Shown here piece after piece: positions 8,207 through 17,472 of a stretch of 64,000 bases of DNA. Position numbers and translations under genes: made by a program. Source of the stretch: an uncultured Acetatifactor sp. (GTDB lineage: Bacteria; Bacillota; Clostridia; Lachnospirales; Lachnospiraceae); assembly GCA_934402375.1 (NCBI GenBank), contig CAKRUB010000004.1, forward strand, positions 58,405-122,404, given 5' to 3'. A model generated the notes under the pieces. That model had not been told where the DNA came from and searched no databases. It was given only the letters and a program-made list of their open reading frames with translations. Each line of letters begins with the position of its first letter. Within the stretch, counting starts at the first letter, position 1.

Positions 8207-9514
8207 ATGAGAATGTATGACATTATAATGAAAAAGCGGAACGGCGGAGAGTTGACGAAGCAGGAGATCGAATTCTTCATCAATGGCTATACGAGGGATG
8301 AAATCCCGGATTATCAGGTGTCCGCGCTGATGATGGCAATTTATTTCAAGGGCATGACAGAGGCGGAGACCTGTGAACTGACGCTTGCCATGGCGCACAG
8401 CGGGGATATGCTGGATCTGTCGGCAATTCACGGAATCAAGGTAGACAAGCACAGCACAGGGGGCGTCGGGGACAAGACCTCGCTTGCACTGACACCGATG
8501 GTCGCCGCGTGTGGGATTCCGGTTGCAAAGATGAGTGGAAGAGGGCTTGGGCATACCGGCGGAACCATCGATAAGCTGGAGAGCTTTCCGGGCTTTTCGA
8601 CAGCCCTGACAACGGAGCAGTTCATAGAGAATGTCAATCGGATCGGCATTGCAATCATGGGGCAGACGGCGGATCTCGCACCGGCGGACAAGAAGCTTTA
8701 TGCGCTTAGAGACGTCACGGCAACAGTGGATCAGATGTCGCTGATCGCAAGCTCGATCATGAGTAAAAAGCTGGCGGCTGGAGCTGACGCGATCGTGCTG
8801 GATGTCAAGACCGGCAGCGGTGCGTTCATGAAGGCGGAGGAGGATGCGCGAGCGCTCGCCGAAGAGATGGTGAAGATTGGCAGAAATGCGGGTCGGAAGA
8901 CAATTGCTGTCATTTCCGATATGGACCAACCGCTCGGATATGCTGTCGGCAATGCGCTTGAGGTGAAAGAAGCAATTGATACGCTGAACGGCAATGGTCC
9001 GAAGGACTTTTTGGAGCTATGTCTGACGCTTGGCAGCCAGATGCTGATTGCCGGGGGAAGGACAGATAGCCTTGAGGAAGCGCGCGGAATGCTCGAGCGT
9101 GTGATCACGGACGGCAGCGCGCTGCGGAAGCTGGCGGAATTTGTGGAGGCGCAGGGCGGCGACAGCAGCTTTGTCTATCACCCGGAACGGCTCCCGAAGG
9201 CTTCCATCATTAAAGAAATCAAAGCACCGGAGGATGGCTTTGTCAGTCATATCACCTGTGATGAGGTTGGTATCTGCTCGCTGATCCTCGGCGGCGGGAG
9301 AGAGACGAAGGAGAGCAAAATCGATCTGGCAGTGGGAATTGTCCTGAACAAGAAGGTCGGAGATGCGGTGAAGGCAGGTGAGCCGCTGGCAGTAATCCAT
9401 GCGAACGACGCAGACAAGGCGGCTGAGGCGGAAAAGCGTTTCCTTGCGGCGTGCGCGATTTCGCCGGAGGCGCCGGAACACAAGCCGTTTATCAAGGCGG
9501 TGATCGGTGCATAG
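8207..9514 (+). CDS. pdp: Pyrimidine-nucleoside (thymidine/uridine) phosphorylase
   Basis: Catalyses phosphorolysis of uridine and (deoxy)thymidine to base and (deoxy)ribose-1-phosphate in pyrimidine salvage. The 435-residue protein carries the family signature [15 protein letters not shown], followed by [33 protein letters not shown] and the phosphate/nucleoside-binding [10 protein letters not shown], all intact; length fits bacterial Pdp/DeoA. The start at 8207 follows GGAG by nine bases; an upstream extension to 8132 overlaps the reductase gene and is not needed. Bacillota type (Pdp) is preferred to DeoA on context, but the two are not separable by eye. Confidence 0.93.
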   Translation: MRMYDIIMKKRNGGELTKQEIEFFINGYTRDEIPDYQVSALMMAIYFKGMTEAETCELTLAMAHSGDMLDLSAIHGIKVDKHSTGGVGDKTSLALTPMVAACGIPVAKMSGRGLGHTGGTIDKLESFPGFSTALTTEQFIENVNRIGIAIMGQTADLAPADKKLYALRDVTATVDQMSLIASSIMSKKLAAGADAIVLDVKTGSGAFMKAEEDARALAEEMVKIGRNAGRKTIAVISDMDQPLGYAVGNALEVKEAIDTLNGNGPKDFLELCLTLGSQMLIAGGRTDSLEEARGMLERVITDGSALRKLAEFVEAQGGDSSFVYHPERLPKASIIKEIKAPEDGFVSHITCDEVGICSLILGGGRETKESKIDLAVGIVLNKKVGDAVKAGEPLAVIHANDADKAAEAEKRFLAACAISPEAPEHKPFIKAVIGA

Positions 9515-9543
9515 TTTCCGGGCGCGGTTAATATAATGGAACT

Positions 9544-9825
9544 ATGAAAAAGAATGATGAACATATCCGTAAAAAAGAAAAGATCATTGATTCCCTGAAA
9601 TTGCCGAAGGACATCTGCATGGGGGCGATGAAGGTTACTATGACGGGAAGCTGTGAGGCATGGATCGAGAATTACAGGGGGCTGCTGGAATACACGGAGA
9701 AGCTCATACTGCTACAGGGAAAGACCTGTCAGGTCAGCTTTGAAGGAACGGGACTTTCCATTGATTATTACACGAATGAAGATATGAAGATCAGCGGACG
9801 TATTGAGTATGTCAGGTATCTTTAG
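9544..9825 (+). CDS. yqfC: Sporulation protein YqfC
   Basis: A 93-residue protein matching the YqfC family by the LKLPKDICMGAMKVTMTGSCEAWIENYRG-type core, the LLQGK turn and the C-terminal GRIEYVRYL. It is followed 24 bases later by yqfD, as in Bacillus and most Clostridia. In Bacillus the pair is expressed in the mother cell under SigE and contributes to sporulation; molecular function is not established. Its presence is a good indication that the organism forms spores or descends from spore formers. Confidence 0.92.
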   Translation: MKKNDEHIRKKEKIIDSLKLPKDICMGAMKVTMTGSCEAWIENYRGLLEYTEKLILLQGKTCQVSFEGTGLSIDYYTNEDMKISGRIEYVRYL

Positions 9826-9849
9826 CAAAGAGTGGAAAGAGGGCTCACC

Positions 9850-11073
9850 ATGGTTGAATTTCTGAAATATGTCAGAGGCTATCTGCGCATCCGCGTCAGC
9901 GGCTTCTCGCCCGAACGGTTTATGAACCTTTGCAGCAACAAAGGCATCCTGCTCTGGAAGATCGAGCGGGAGGGCGACGTATATTATATGAATATACATT
10001 TGGACGGATTCAGGGCGCTGCGCCCTATCGTAAGAAAGACAGGTACTAAGGTAGCCGTGTTGGAACGATGCGGACTACCTTTTTTTCTGCCCAAGCTGTT
10101 CCGACGGAAGGCGTTTATCGGAGGGCTGATGCTGGCGGTTGCGTTCTGGATGGTATCGTCCCTGTTTATCTGGGATATTCAGACAGCGGGCAATTACCGG
10201 ATCACGGATGACGTGTTTAATACCTTCCTCAGAAAACAACAGGTGACGGTGGGTATGAAGAAAAACGAACTGGACATCGGGGCGCTGGAGAAGCAAATCC
10301 GCCGGACATTTCCGGAGATCACATGGGCTTCGGCGAGACTGTCCGGAACAAAGCTGTTGATCGAGATCAAGGAGAATGATGCCCCGATCATCACACAGCA
10401 GGAGGCTGCGGAGGAGGGGAGTGAGCTTGTCACGGATTATGATGGGACGGTTGTGGCGATCATTGTGAGGAGCGGAGTTCCAAAGGTAAAGGTGGGAGAC
10501 ACTGTGGCGAAGGGGGATGTGCTGGTTGCCGGAAATGTACCCGTCTACAATGAGGACGCGACAGTGAGGGAATATCTGTATGTGGATGCGGATGCGGACA
10601 TCTGGCTGGAGCATGCACTGAGCTTCTCGGCGCGCCTGCCCTTTGACTATGTCCAGAAGGAATACACCGGGCGGACAAAGAAGAGGCTTTATCTACGGGT
10701 CGGAAATCATGAATGGAAAATGCCGCAGGAGAGACCGTTTCTTGTGTATGACAGTCTCATCAGGGAGAGCAGACCGATGGTCTTTGAAAAGCTTTCCATC
10801 CCGGTCTATCAAGGCTCTTATACTTACAGGGAATACAGGAATGTCGAGCATGAGTACACGCTCGAACAGGCAGAGACGCTTCTATATGAAAAATTAAGAA
10901 CATTTCTTGCAAGTTTAGAGGAAAAAGGGGTACAAATTATTGAAAAAGATGTTAAAATAGATACGAATGGAGGCTCATGGGTCATTTCGGGACAGTTTAC
11001 CGTTCAGGAGGCTGTGGGCAGAAGTGTATTGATAGAAAAGAATGTCATTGGAGAAACAGAGACGAATGAATGA
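9850..11073 (+). CDS. yqfD: Sporulation protein YqfD
   Basis: A 407-residue protein with one transmembrane segment near residues 85-105 (FIGGLMLAVAFWMVSSLFIWDI) followed by the long extracytoplasmic domain typical of YqfD, including GNYRITDD, a GTVVAIIVRSGVPKVKVGD segment and the final KLRTFLASLEEKGVQIIEKDVKI. Full length. ATG 9850 with AGAGGG upstream is favoured over the GTG at 9832. Its last codons overlap the phoH start by eight bases (ATGAATGA), implying translational coupling within the yqfC-yqfD-phoH operon. Confidence 0.92.
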   Translation: MVEFLKYVRGYLRIRVSGFSPERFMNLCSNKGILLWKIEREGDVYYMNIHLDGFRALRPIVRKTGTKVAVLERCGLPFFLPKLFRRKAFIGGLMLAVAFWMVSSLFIWDIQTAGNYRITDDVFNTFLRKQQVTVGMKKNELDIGALEKQIRRTFPEITWASARLSGTKLLIEIKENDAPIITQQEAAEEGSELVTDYDGTVVAIIVRSGVPKVKVGDTVAKGDVLVAGNVPVYNEDATVREYLYVDADADIWLEHALSFSARLPFDYVQKEYTGRTKKRLYLRVGNHEWKMPQERPFLVYDSLIRESRPMVFEKLSIPVYQGSYTYREYRNVEHEYTLEQAETLLYEKLRTFLASLEEKGVQIIEKDVKIDTNGGSWVISGQFTVQEAVGRSVLIEKNVIGETETNE

Positions 11074-12058
11074 ATATTCAGTCAGACTGGATGTGTCCGC
11101 AGAGCACATTCAGAAGATTTTTGGAATGCAGGATGCCTATGTCAAGAAGCTGGAGCGCGATTTTGCGGTTACGATTGTTGACAGGAACGGCAGTGTGACC
11201 ATTACAGGGGAAGAGGATAAGGCAAAGCGTGCGGCGGCGGTATTACAGCAGCTGGCAGTCCTCTCGGACAGAGGAAACGAGATAGAGGAGCAGAGTGTGG
11301 ATTACGCAATTACAATGGGAATGGAAGAAAAGGAAAATGTGATCACAGAGATCGATTCGGACTGCATCTGCCATACGATCAACGGGAAGCCGATCAAGCC
11401 GAAGACCCTCGGACAGAAGGCATATGTGGATGCCATCCGGAAGAATATGATCGTCTTCGGCTTAGGTCCGGCGGGTACCGGAAAGACTTATCTGGCTATG
11501 GCAATGGCGATCACGGCATTTAAGAACAACGAGGTCAGCAGGATCATCCTGACAAGACCTGCGATTGAGGCGGGAGAGAAGCTAGGCTTTCTGCCGGGAG
11601 ACCTGCAGAGCAAGGTAGACCCGTACCTCCGTCCGCTCTATGACGCTCTGTATCAGATTATGGGTGCAGAGAGCTTCGCAAAGAATATGGAAAAGGGGCT
11701 GATTGAGGTCGCCCCGCTTGCCTATATGAGAGGTCGTACTCTTGACAACGCCTATATTATTCTCGACGAGGCACAGAATACGACACCAGCGCAGATGAAA
11801 ATGTTTCTGACCCGTATCGGCTTCGGCTCGAAGGTCGTTGTCACCGGCGATGCTTCCCAGAAGGATCTTGCGCCGGGAACAAAGTCGGGACTGGATGTCG
11901 CAGCGCGTGTCCTCGGGAAGATCGATGACATTGCGTTCTGCCAGCTGACGAGCAAGGATGTCGTCAGACATCCTCTGGTGCAGAAGATTGTTAAGGCTTA
12001 TGATGACTACGAAGCAAAGGAAAAATACAGAAGCAGAGACAGATATGGAAAAAAATAA
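11066..12058 (+). CDS. phoH: PhoH family ATPase
   Basis: A 330-residue PhoH-like P-loop protein: an N-terminal KH-like part (residues 1-75), Walker A GPAGTGKTY near residue 135, GEKLGFLPGDLQSKVDPYLRP, the conserved PLAYMRGRTL, Walker B YIILDEAQNTT and VVTGDASQKDL. Family members are ATPases linked to RNA metabolism, usually beside ybeY, as here. The start MNEYSVRL (11066) is preferred to 11042 because GGAG lies 12 bases upstream and the overlap with yqfD is then only eight bases. Confidence 0.94.
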   Translation: MNEYSVRLDVSAEHIQKIFGMQDAYVKKLERDFAVTIVDRNGSVTITGEEDKAKRAAAVLQQLAVLSDRGNEIEEQSVDYAITMGMEEKENVITEIDSDCICHTINGKPIKPKTLGQKAYVDAIRKNMIVFGLGPAGTGKTYLAMAMAITAFKNNEVSRIILTRPAIEAGEKLGFLPGDLQSKVDPYLRPLYDALYQIMGAESFAKNMEKGLIEVAPLAYMRGRTLDNAYIILDEAQNTTPAQMKMFLTRIGFGSKVVVTGDASQKDLAPGTKSGLDVAARVLGKIDDIAFCQLTSKDVVRHPLVQKIVKAYDDYEAKEKYRSRDRYGKK

Positions 12059-13226
12059 AAAAAATCCCGGATGGCGGTACTTTCTTGCAGAGGGTTGCAT
12101 TCTTTTTGCAGGAGTATCGGGGACAGCGCTGCTTGGATATGTAAGGAAGCAGGTAGCGGACAGACTGCTTGGCAACTGCGTGATGGTGGCGGTAATGCTT
12201 GCTCTGACTTTTTTTCATTATCGCAGAGAATATATGGATCAGAAGCTGGATTATGACAATGGAGAGCATCTCTACCGCTTCCCGATGTGCATTGCAATCG
12301 GTCTCGTCATAGCGTTTGTCTGCGTTTTTTTACCGTTGGGCGGCTGGCCGTTTCTGCTTGTATTTTGTATGCTTGCGCTTTTCAGCAACATGAATACGGG
12401 AATCCTTGCGGCGTCTTCCGTTTTGCTCGTCCCGGTACTGCTGAGCGGATGCGGTGTGGAAGGCTTTGTGCTTTACTTTGTCTGCGGGACGTTTACCATA
12501 TCGCTTTTCAGACAGCTCGGGACGGATTTCAGGATTGGTCTGCCAGTGACGCTTTCCGTGAGCTGTCTTCTTGTCTGTGAGACGGCAAATGTTGTGCTGA
12601 CGGCAAACGCAAGACCGGACTTTGAACTGTTTGTCATTCCGGTGACCAACATGGTGATCAGTAGCATTCTGCTGATCGGGGCGCTCAAGCTCTTTTTCAC
12701 TGTAGTGGTCTACCGCTACCGGGGCGTGTATCTTGACATCAATGACACGGAGACAGCGGTTCTGGCTGCGTTTAAGGAGAAGGCCAGAAAGGCATATATG
12801 CAATGCGTACATACGACCTATTTCTGTGAGAGGATTGCGACGCGGCTCGGAATGGATGTCGAGGCGATGAAATGCGCCGGGTATTATTACCGGCTGGAGG
12901 AGCAACAGCTGCGGCAGGTCATGGATGAGAAGACATTTCCGCCCGCTGCACGCGAGATCCTTCTGGACTATCTGGGCAGAGAGCAGGGAATCAGGCAGAG
13001 GGAGACGGCAGTTTTATTCTGTGCGGACACGATCGTGTCCTCTGTCACTTATATGCTGGAGCGTGACACCCAGAAGCAGCTTGACTACGATAAGCTGATC
13101 GACGCGGTCTTTCATAAGCTGATGGAGGAAGGCAGCTTTGACAGGTGTGATATTTCCATGCGCGAGCTTAGCGCGATGATTAGGATATTTAAGGAGGAAA
13201 AGCTCTATTATGACTTTTTACGTTGA
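12045..13226 (+). CDS. Degenerate PgpH (7TM-HD) homologue, HD metal site lost
   Basis: By position between phoH and ybeY this should be PgpH/YqfF, the cyclic-di-AMP phosphodiesterase. The 393-residue protein keeps seven or eight transmembrane helices (residues about 11-225) and an HD-like tail, but lacks the large N-terminal extracytoplasmic domain of PgpH (about 700 residues in full-length members). In the tail, the segment equal to YYHDIGK reads YYYRLEE (Y282, R283), the first ligand His is Gln, and the region with the remaining His ligands is deleted; only the late CADTIVSSV (IADS-like) and EEGSFDRCDISMREL are recognisable. I infer no phosphodiesterase activity; a structural or binding role is possible. 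Starts 14 bases before the phoH stop and overlaps ybeY by 17 bases. Confidence 0.8.
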   Translation: MEKNKKNPGWRYFLAEGCILFAGVSGTALLGYVRKQVADRLLGNCVMVAVMLALTFFHYRREYMDQKLDYDNGEHLYRFPMCIAIGLVIAFVCVFLPLGGWPFLLVFCMLALFSNMNTGILAASSVLLVPVLLSGCGVEGFVLYFVCGTFTISLFRQLGTDFRIGLPVTLSVSCLLVCETANVVLTANARPDFELFVIPVTNMVISSILLIGALKLFFTVVVYRYRGVYLDINDTETAVLAAFKEKARKAYMQCVHTTYFCERIATRLGMDVEAMKCAGYYYRLEEQQLRQVMDEKTFPPAAREILLDYLGREQGIRQRETAVLFCADTIVSSVTYMLERDTQKQLDYDKLIDAVFHKLMEEGSFDRCDISMRELSAMIRIFKEEKLYYDFLR

Positions 13227-13710
13227 AAATGAGACGGCTGTGGAATTGCCCTTTCAGGTGGAGGAGACGGTGCGCGATGTCTGCGAGGCGGTTCTTGCGT
13301 CGGAGAACTGTCCCTATGAGACACAGGTGAATGTGGTTCTGACAGACAACAGCGGAATCAGGGAGATGAACAGGGAGTGCCGGGGAATCGACAGAGAGAC
13401 GGATGTGCTGTCCTTTCCGAATGTTGATTTTGAGCAGGAGGGCGTATTCGACATCGACGAGGACAGGGAGGCGGATTATTTCGACCCAGACACCGGAGAA
13501 CTGATGCTGGGTGATATTCTGATCTCTGTGGACAAGGTCTTTGAGCAGGCGGAGAATTATGGGCACAGTGTCCGCAGGGAGTTTGCATTCCTTGTGGCGC
13601 ACAGCATGCTGCATTTATGCGGCTACGATCACATGGAAGAGGCGGAAGCGAAAGTGATGGAGAGAAAGCAGGAGGACATTCTTGCGGGACTGGGAATCAC
13701 GAGAGACTAG
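13210..13710 (+). CDS. ybeY: Endoribonuclease YbeY (rRNA maturation)
   Basis: Single-strand endoribonuclease acting in 16S rRNA 3' maturation and ribosome quality control. The 166-residue protein has the zinc motif HSMLHLCGYDH (H-3x-H-5x-H) near residues 132-142, and the NREYRGIDRETDVLSFP-like segment (here MNRECRGIDRETDVLSFP) characteristic of the family. AAGGAGG lies 12 bases before the ATG, inside the preceding gene. Full length. Confidence 0.96.
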   Translation: MTFYVENETAVELPFQVEETVRDVCEAVLASENCPYETQVNVVLTDNSGIREMNRECRGIDRETDVLSFPNVDFEQEGVFDIDEDREADYFDPDTGELMLGDILISVDKVFEQAENYGHSVRREFAFLVAHSMLHLCGYDHMEEAEAKVMERKQEDILAGLGITRD

Positions 13711-13749
13711 CGGTTGCTGGGAACAGTGACATCGGATGAGGTACAAGGG

Positions 13750-15354
13750 ATGAATCAGGCAGAGATAAAGAGGCGGCAGGCACAGGCGATAGCGGCAATC
13801 CTCGGATTGGTTGCGCTGGCGGTCACAGCCCGTCTGACGGGATATAACGGAGCAACCTATGTGCTGGCGGCACTGGAGGTGTATGCGCTTTTCGATACGA
13901 TTGTGAGCGGGGGCATCTCGGATGCGCTGGGAAGAATACTGCGGCTCAGAAATGCAAAAGGACAATATAAAAATGCGGCGGTGATGCGGAAGAATGCCAT
14001 TTTGTTTCAGGGCGTGCTCGGGCTGCTCGGGGCTGCGGTTGTCTTGGTTGCGGCGGAGGAGATCACGGCGAAGATATTCAGGGTGCATTACAGCAGTGCG
14101 ATCCTGATGATTCTTGCTCCGGCGATCTTTCTGCGCGCGGTATCGGCAGTGCTGCAGGGCTATTCGCGCGGGGAGGGTGCGGAGCTTCCGGCGGCAGCGG
14201 CTTCGATCCTAAGGCAGTTTTTTATCATCGGTTTCAGCGTAATATTCTGTAATATGCTCGGCAATTACGGAAGCAAGGTGAGCCGGCTGCTTGTGCAGAC
14301 GAATTTTACCGCCATGTACGGCGCTGTCGGTGTGGCGATCGCGGTAACGCTGGCGGAAGCCTTTGTCGTGATCTTCCTCGCGCTGACCTACAGAGGGAAT
14401 AAAAAGAATAAGGCGGGAACGGAGAAGGAGGGAATGCGCACGACGGATTCTCTGGTGGACAGCATCCGCATTCTCTGCGCCGGAAGAGGTCTGTCCATGC
14501 TGACGGGATTGCTTGCGATCCTCCCACTGCCATTGGGAGTGATCTTTTTCAGCAAGGCGTCGGCGAGCAGCGACGGCGCAATGACGGAATACGGAGTTTA
14601 TGCGGCAGGTTTTGGGCTCTGCTGCGGTGTGATCGCGGCGGTTGTTATAATACTGCTTCTGCCGGTCTGCGGAAAGATGCTGAATTTGTTCCGCAAGGAG
14701 GAGAGCAGATTTGCCAGACAGGTATTTCAGTGCGGCGTCCACCTCGGGATTGTCCATGCCGCTTTCTGGACGGTGTTCATTGCAGTGATGGCAGGAGCCA
14801 TGGGAGCGGTTTTCTGCGGTGAACAGGCACAGATAGCATCAAAGTTGTTCCGCGGCGGCTCGGGGCTGCTCCTGCTGTTTGTTCTGAGCTATTATTTTGC
14901 AAAGGTATTATTTCTCATGGGAAAGAAGCTTTTCGTGCTCGGCGCAGTGGCAGCGGCAGATGTTGTTTATATCATCTTTGTGACGGTGTCGCTCAACACG
15001 GGAAAGGCAGGAATCCTTTCGCTGATTTATGGAGCGCTGGCAGGAATGGGTGTGCTCACGATTGTGTTGGGCACGTTGGCATACAGACAGCTGAAGCAGA
15101 GGATGGACTGGCTTCATACGTTGATCATTCCGGCAGGAGTTGCCAGTGTGGCGGGACTTTTGGGAATGCTTCTTGAAAAGCTGTTTACACCGCATCTCGG
15201 TAATCTGGTCAGCCTGATCGTATGTCTGGCTCTCACGGGGGCGTTTTACTGGGCGGCATTGATTCTGTTGCGCAATTTCCGGGAGCAGGAGCTGGAAAGC
15301 ATTCCGGGCGGAAAGCTGATCGGCGCGGTAGGACAGCTTTTGCGGGTGTATTAA
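13750..15354 (+). CDS. SpoVB/MurJ-like polysaccharide flippase
   Basis: A 534-residue polytopic membrane protein with about 14 predicted helices and no other domain. The N-terminal half (GGISDALGRILRLRNAKGQYKNA, then FLRAVSAVLQGYSRGEG) matches the MOP/MATE-type polysaccharide exporters of the SpoVB/MurJ group, which move lipid-linked wall precursors across the membrane. The exact substrate cannot be assigned. ATG 13750 with GAGG at about 13738 is preferred to the weak TTG at 13714. It follows ybeY by 39 bases, and the stop codon runs directly into 18-bp repeats. Confidence 0.8.
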   Translation: MNQAEIKRRQAQAIAAILGLVALAVTARLTGYNGATYVLAALEVYALFDTIVSGGISDALGRILRLRNAKGQYKNAAVMRKNAILFQGVLGLLGAAVVLVAAEEITAKIFRVHYSSAILMILAPAIFLRAVSAVLQGYSRGEGAELPAAAASILRQFFIIGFSVIFCNMLGNYGSKVSRLLVQTNFTAMYGAVGVAIAVTLAEAFVVIFLALTYRGNKKNKAGTEKEGMRTTDSLVDSIRILCAGRGLSMLTGLLAILPLPLGVIFFSKASASSDGAMTEYGVYAAGFGLCCGVIAAVVIILLLPVCGKMLNLFRKEESRFARQVFQCGVHLGIVHAAFWTVFIAVMAGAMGAVFCGEQAQIASKLFRGGSGLLLLFVLSYYFAKVLFLMGKKLFVLGAVAAADVVYIIFVTVSLNTGKAGILSLIYGALAGMGVLTIVLGTLAYRQLKQRMDWLHTLIIPAGVASVAGLLGMLLEKLFTPHLGNLVSLIVCLALTGAFYWAALILLRNFREQELESIPGGKLIGAVGQLLRVY

Positions 15355-15360
15355 ATTTTA

Positions 15361-15411
15361 AAGGTATAAAAATATTTGAAGGTATAAAAATATTTGAAGG
15401 TATAAATATTG
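15361..15411. repeat. 18-bp direct repeats between flippase and next gene
   Basis: AAGGTATAAAAATATTTG occurs at 15361 and 15379, followed by a shortened AAGGTATAAATATTG at 15397. Very AT-rich compared with the flanking coding DNA; it may be a slipped-strand expansion. Confidence 0.85.
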
Positions 15412-15439
15412 AAAAAAAGCTGATACTGAATGCAAAAGG

Positions 15440-16174
15440 ATGGTTATCGCTGTGAAATTTGTAAAAGGTATCAGTTTATTTTTTGTATATCCGGTAGTGA
15501 TGCTTGTCGTCGGCTTTTATGTCGGGGTTAAAACGACACATTTCTTTTATCCCGGCGAACAGGCGGAGAGACTGTATTATGTTCCGTCCGGAGAGGAGAA
15601 TCCGGCGGCGGGAGACGGGAACGAGGCGGAGCAGCCGGAGGATTCCCCGCAATCAGTGGAAGAATGTCTGGATTATGAAAAGGCAGAGAACACGGATCTG
15701 ACGGCATACACGGCAGTTTCCAACGACGGCGAAACGCTTTGTGTGGAGACGGAATATGTGATTGAAGAAAAAGATCTGGATGATGAAACAGTCGTCGAGA
15801 CGAGTTGGAGACTTCCGATGAAATATGTCGGAATGAACAGGGAACAGTTTCTTGAGGCCATGGAGGAGTACGAGGCGTTTCCTCCGCTCTCTGAGATGGA
15901 GAGGGGGTTTGTCAGCCTGGAGGTGCTTTCCTTTTCCAGAGACCGGGTTGTTGTTCAGATGAATTACCGTTTCCTTGCACCGACCAGTAGCTTCTACCTT
16001 GCAGTGTATGATAACGAGGTTGTCGTGTATCTCGAGGACAAGGAAACCATCTATATTGAGACGGATATTCTGCTGGAACAGCTTCCGGAGGAGCTGCAGC
16101 AGGGAATTATTGACATGATGTGGATGCCGGATGAGGAAGCCTTGTATGACTTTCTGGAGACCTATTCGAGCTAA
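15440..16174 (+). CDS. Membrane-anchored protein with BofC C-terminal-like domain
   Basis: A 244-residue protein with one N-terminal membrane anchor (about residues 8-28), an acidic linker with PEDSPQS, and a C-terminal part whose end (FYLAVYDNEVVVYLEDKETIYIETDILLEQLPEELQQGI...DFLETYSS) resembles the BofC C-terminal domain found in many Clostridia proteins. BofC itself restrains SpoIVB signalling in sporulation; that role is not claimed here. An alternative GTG start at 15452 has better spacing to AAAGGA. It lies 46 bases before the first FAD oxidoreductase gene. Confidence 0.6.
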   Translation: MVIAVKFVKGISLFFVYPVVMLVVGFYVGVKTTHFFYPGEQAERLYYVPSGEENPAAGDGNEAEQPEDSPQSVEECLDYEKAENTDLTAYTAVSNDGETLCVETEYVIEEKDLDDETVVETSWRLPMKYVGMNREQFLEAMEEYEAFPPLSEMERGFVSLEVLSFSRDRVVVQMNYRFLAPTSSFYLAVYDNEVVVYLEDKETIYIETDILLEQLPEELQQGIIDMMWMPDEEALYDFLETYSS

Positions 16175-16220
16175 GGACAAGGGTACGGCTGTCATGTCGG
16201 ACAGAGAGGAATGAGAGAAA

Positions 16221-17450
16221 ATGGCGATCAGAATCGGAATCGTCGGCGGAGGCGCTGCCGGTATGGCGGCGGCGATCCGTGCGGCACGGAACGGGGCAGA
16301 GGTTGAGCTTTTTGAGGGAAACGACCGCGTCGGGAAAAAGATTCTTTCGACGGGCAACGGAAAATGTAATCTTGGAAATGTTGAACTTGGGGTGGATAAA
16401 TACTTTTCCTCCCGGCCGGAGAGACTGGAACGTTTCCTTGAGAAATTCAACGCGGACGATACGATTGCATTCTTTCATTCGCTCGGACTGCTGGTAAAGC
16501 AGAAGAATGGCGGACTCTATCCGGTCAGCGAGCAGGCGGCGTCAGTGCTGGACGCGCTCCGCTATGCGATAGACCGGGAACCCGCAATAAAGGTCAGGAC
16601 ACAGTGCCGGATCGACCGGATCGAGAGAACTGCAAAGAAGAATAAGATCACTCTGTTCAGCGGCAGGGAACAGTTCAGCTTTGACCGGGTCATCCTTGCG
16701 TGCGGCGGCAAGGCGGCGCCGAAGACGGGCTCGGACGGAAGCGGCTATCTTCTGGCGAAGATGCTGGGGCATGAGATCGTTCCGACCGTTCCGGCGTTGG
16801 TGCAGATGAAGTGCAGTGAGGAATGGTTCAAATCGGTCGCGGGCGTCAGGGCGGATGCGGAAATATCCTTTGACGACGGAGAAAGAGTTGCAGAGCGCGG
16901 AGAGCTTCAGCTTGTCGATTACGGCATTTCGGGCATACCGGTATTCCAGCTGAGCAGACGCATGAATTACATATTGCGGAGCAGAAAGGAGCTTGTCGTG
17001 AAGATAGACTTTCTGCCGGATTATCCCGGAGAACATTTTGCGGACAAGCTTTTTCGGGAGAGACGGGCTTTGATGAAGGGTGCTACGGTGGAGGCGTATT
17101 TTACCGGTCTGCTGAATAAGAAGCTGATGCTTCTCTTTATCCGCATGGCGGGTCTGAAACCAACGGAGGCGGCGGAGCAGGCGGACAGGGAGAGACTGAA
17201 AAGGGTATATGAGCTTTGCCGGGAGCTGAGGGTGCATGTGACCGGCAGCAACTCCTTCGACAATGCGCAGGTAACGGCGGGCGGTGTCCCGCTGGAGGAA
17301 GTTACGGAACGGCTCGAGTCGAAGAAAGCGCCGGGCGTCTTCTTCGCGGGTGAGATACTGGATGTGGATGGGCGATGCGGAGGGTATAATCTCCATTGGG
17401 CATGGTGCAGCGCATATCTGGCGGGAACGGGCGCGGCGGACGGAAATTGA
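16221..17450 (+). CDS. NAD(P)/FAD-dependent oxidoreductase (HI0933/BaiN-like)
   Basis: A 409-residue flavoprotein. The N-terminus has the Rossmann motif GIVGGGAAGMAAA followed by RVGKKILSTGNGKCNLGN, the hallmark of the HI0933/YhiN (BaiN-like) family; the C-terminus has GVFFAGEILDVDGRCGGYNLHWAWCSAYLAG, the second FAD motif. A family member in a gut Clostridium was proposed as a flavoprotein of bile-acid 7-dehydroxylation, but most homologues have no known substrate. It sits 22 bases before a second FAD enzyme gene, a pairing that suggests joint transcription. Confidence 0.9.
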   Translation: MAIRIGIVGGGAAGMAAAIRAARNGAEVELFEGNDRVGKKILSTGNGKCNLGNVELGVDKYFSSRPERLERFLEKFNADDTIAFFHSLGLLVKQKNGGLYPVSEQAASVLDALRYAIDREPAIKVRTQCRIDRIERTAKKNKITLFSGREQFSFDRVILACGGKAAPKTGSDGSGYLLAKMLGHEIVPTVPALVQMKCSEEWFKSVAGVRADAEISFDDGERVAERGELQLVDYGISGIPVFQLSRRMNYILRSRKELVVKIDFLPDYPGEHFADKLFRERRALMKGATVEAYFTGLLNKKLMLLFIRMAGLKPTEAAEQADRERLKRVYELCRELRVHVTGSNSFDNAQVTAGGVPLEEVTERLESKKAPGVFFAGEILDVDGRCGGYNLHWAWCSAYLAGTGAADGN

Positions 17451-17472
17451 CAGCTTAGGAGCGAAAGAAAAG

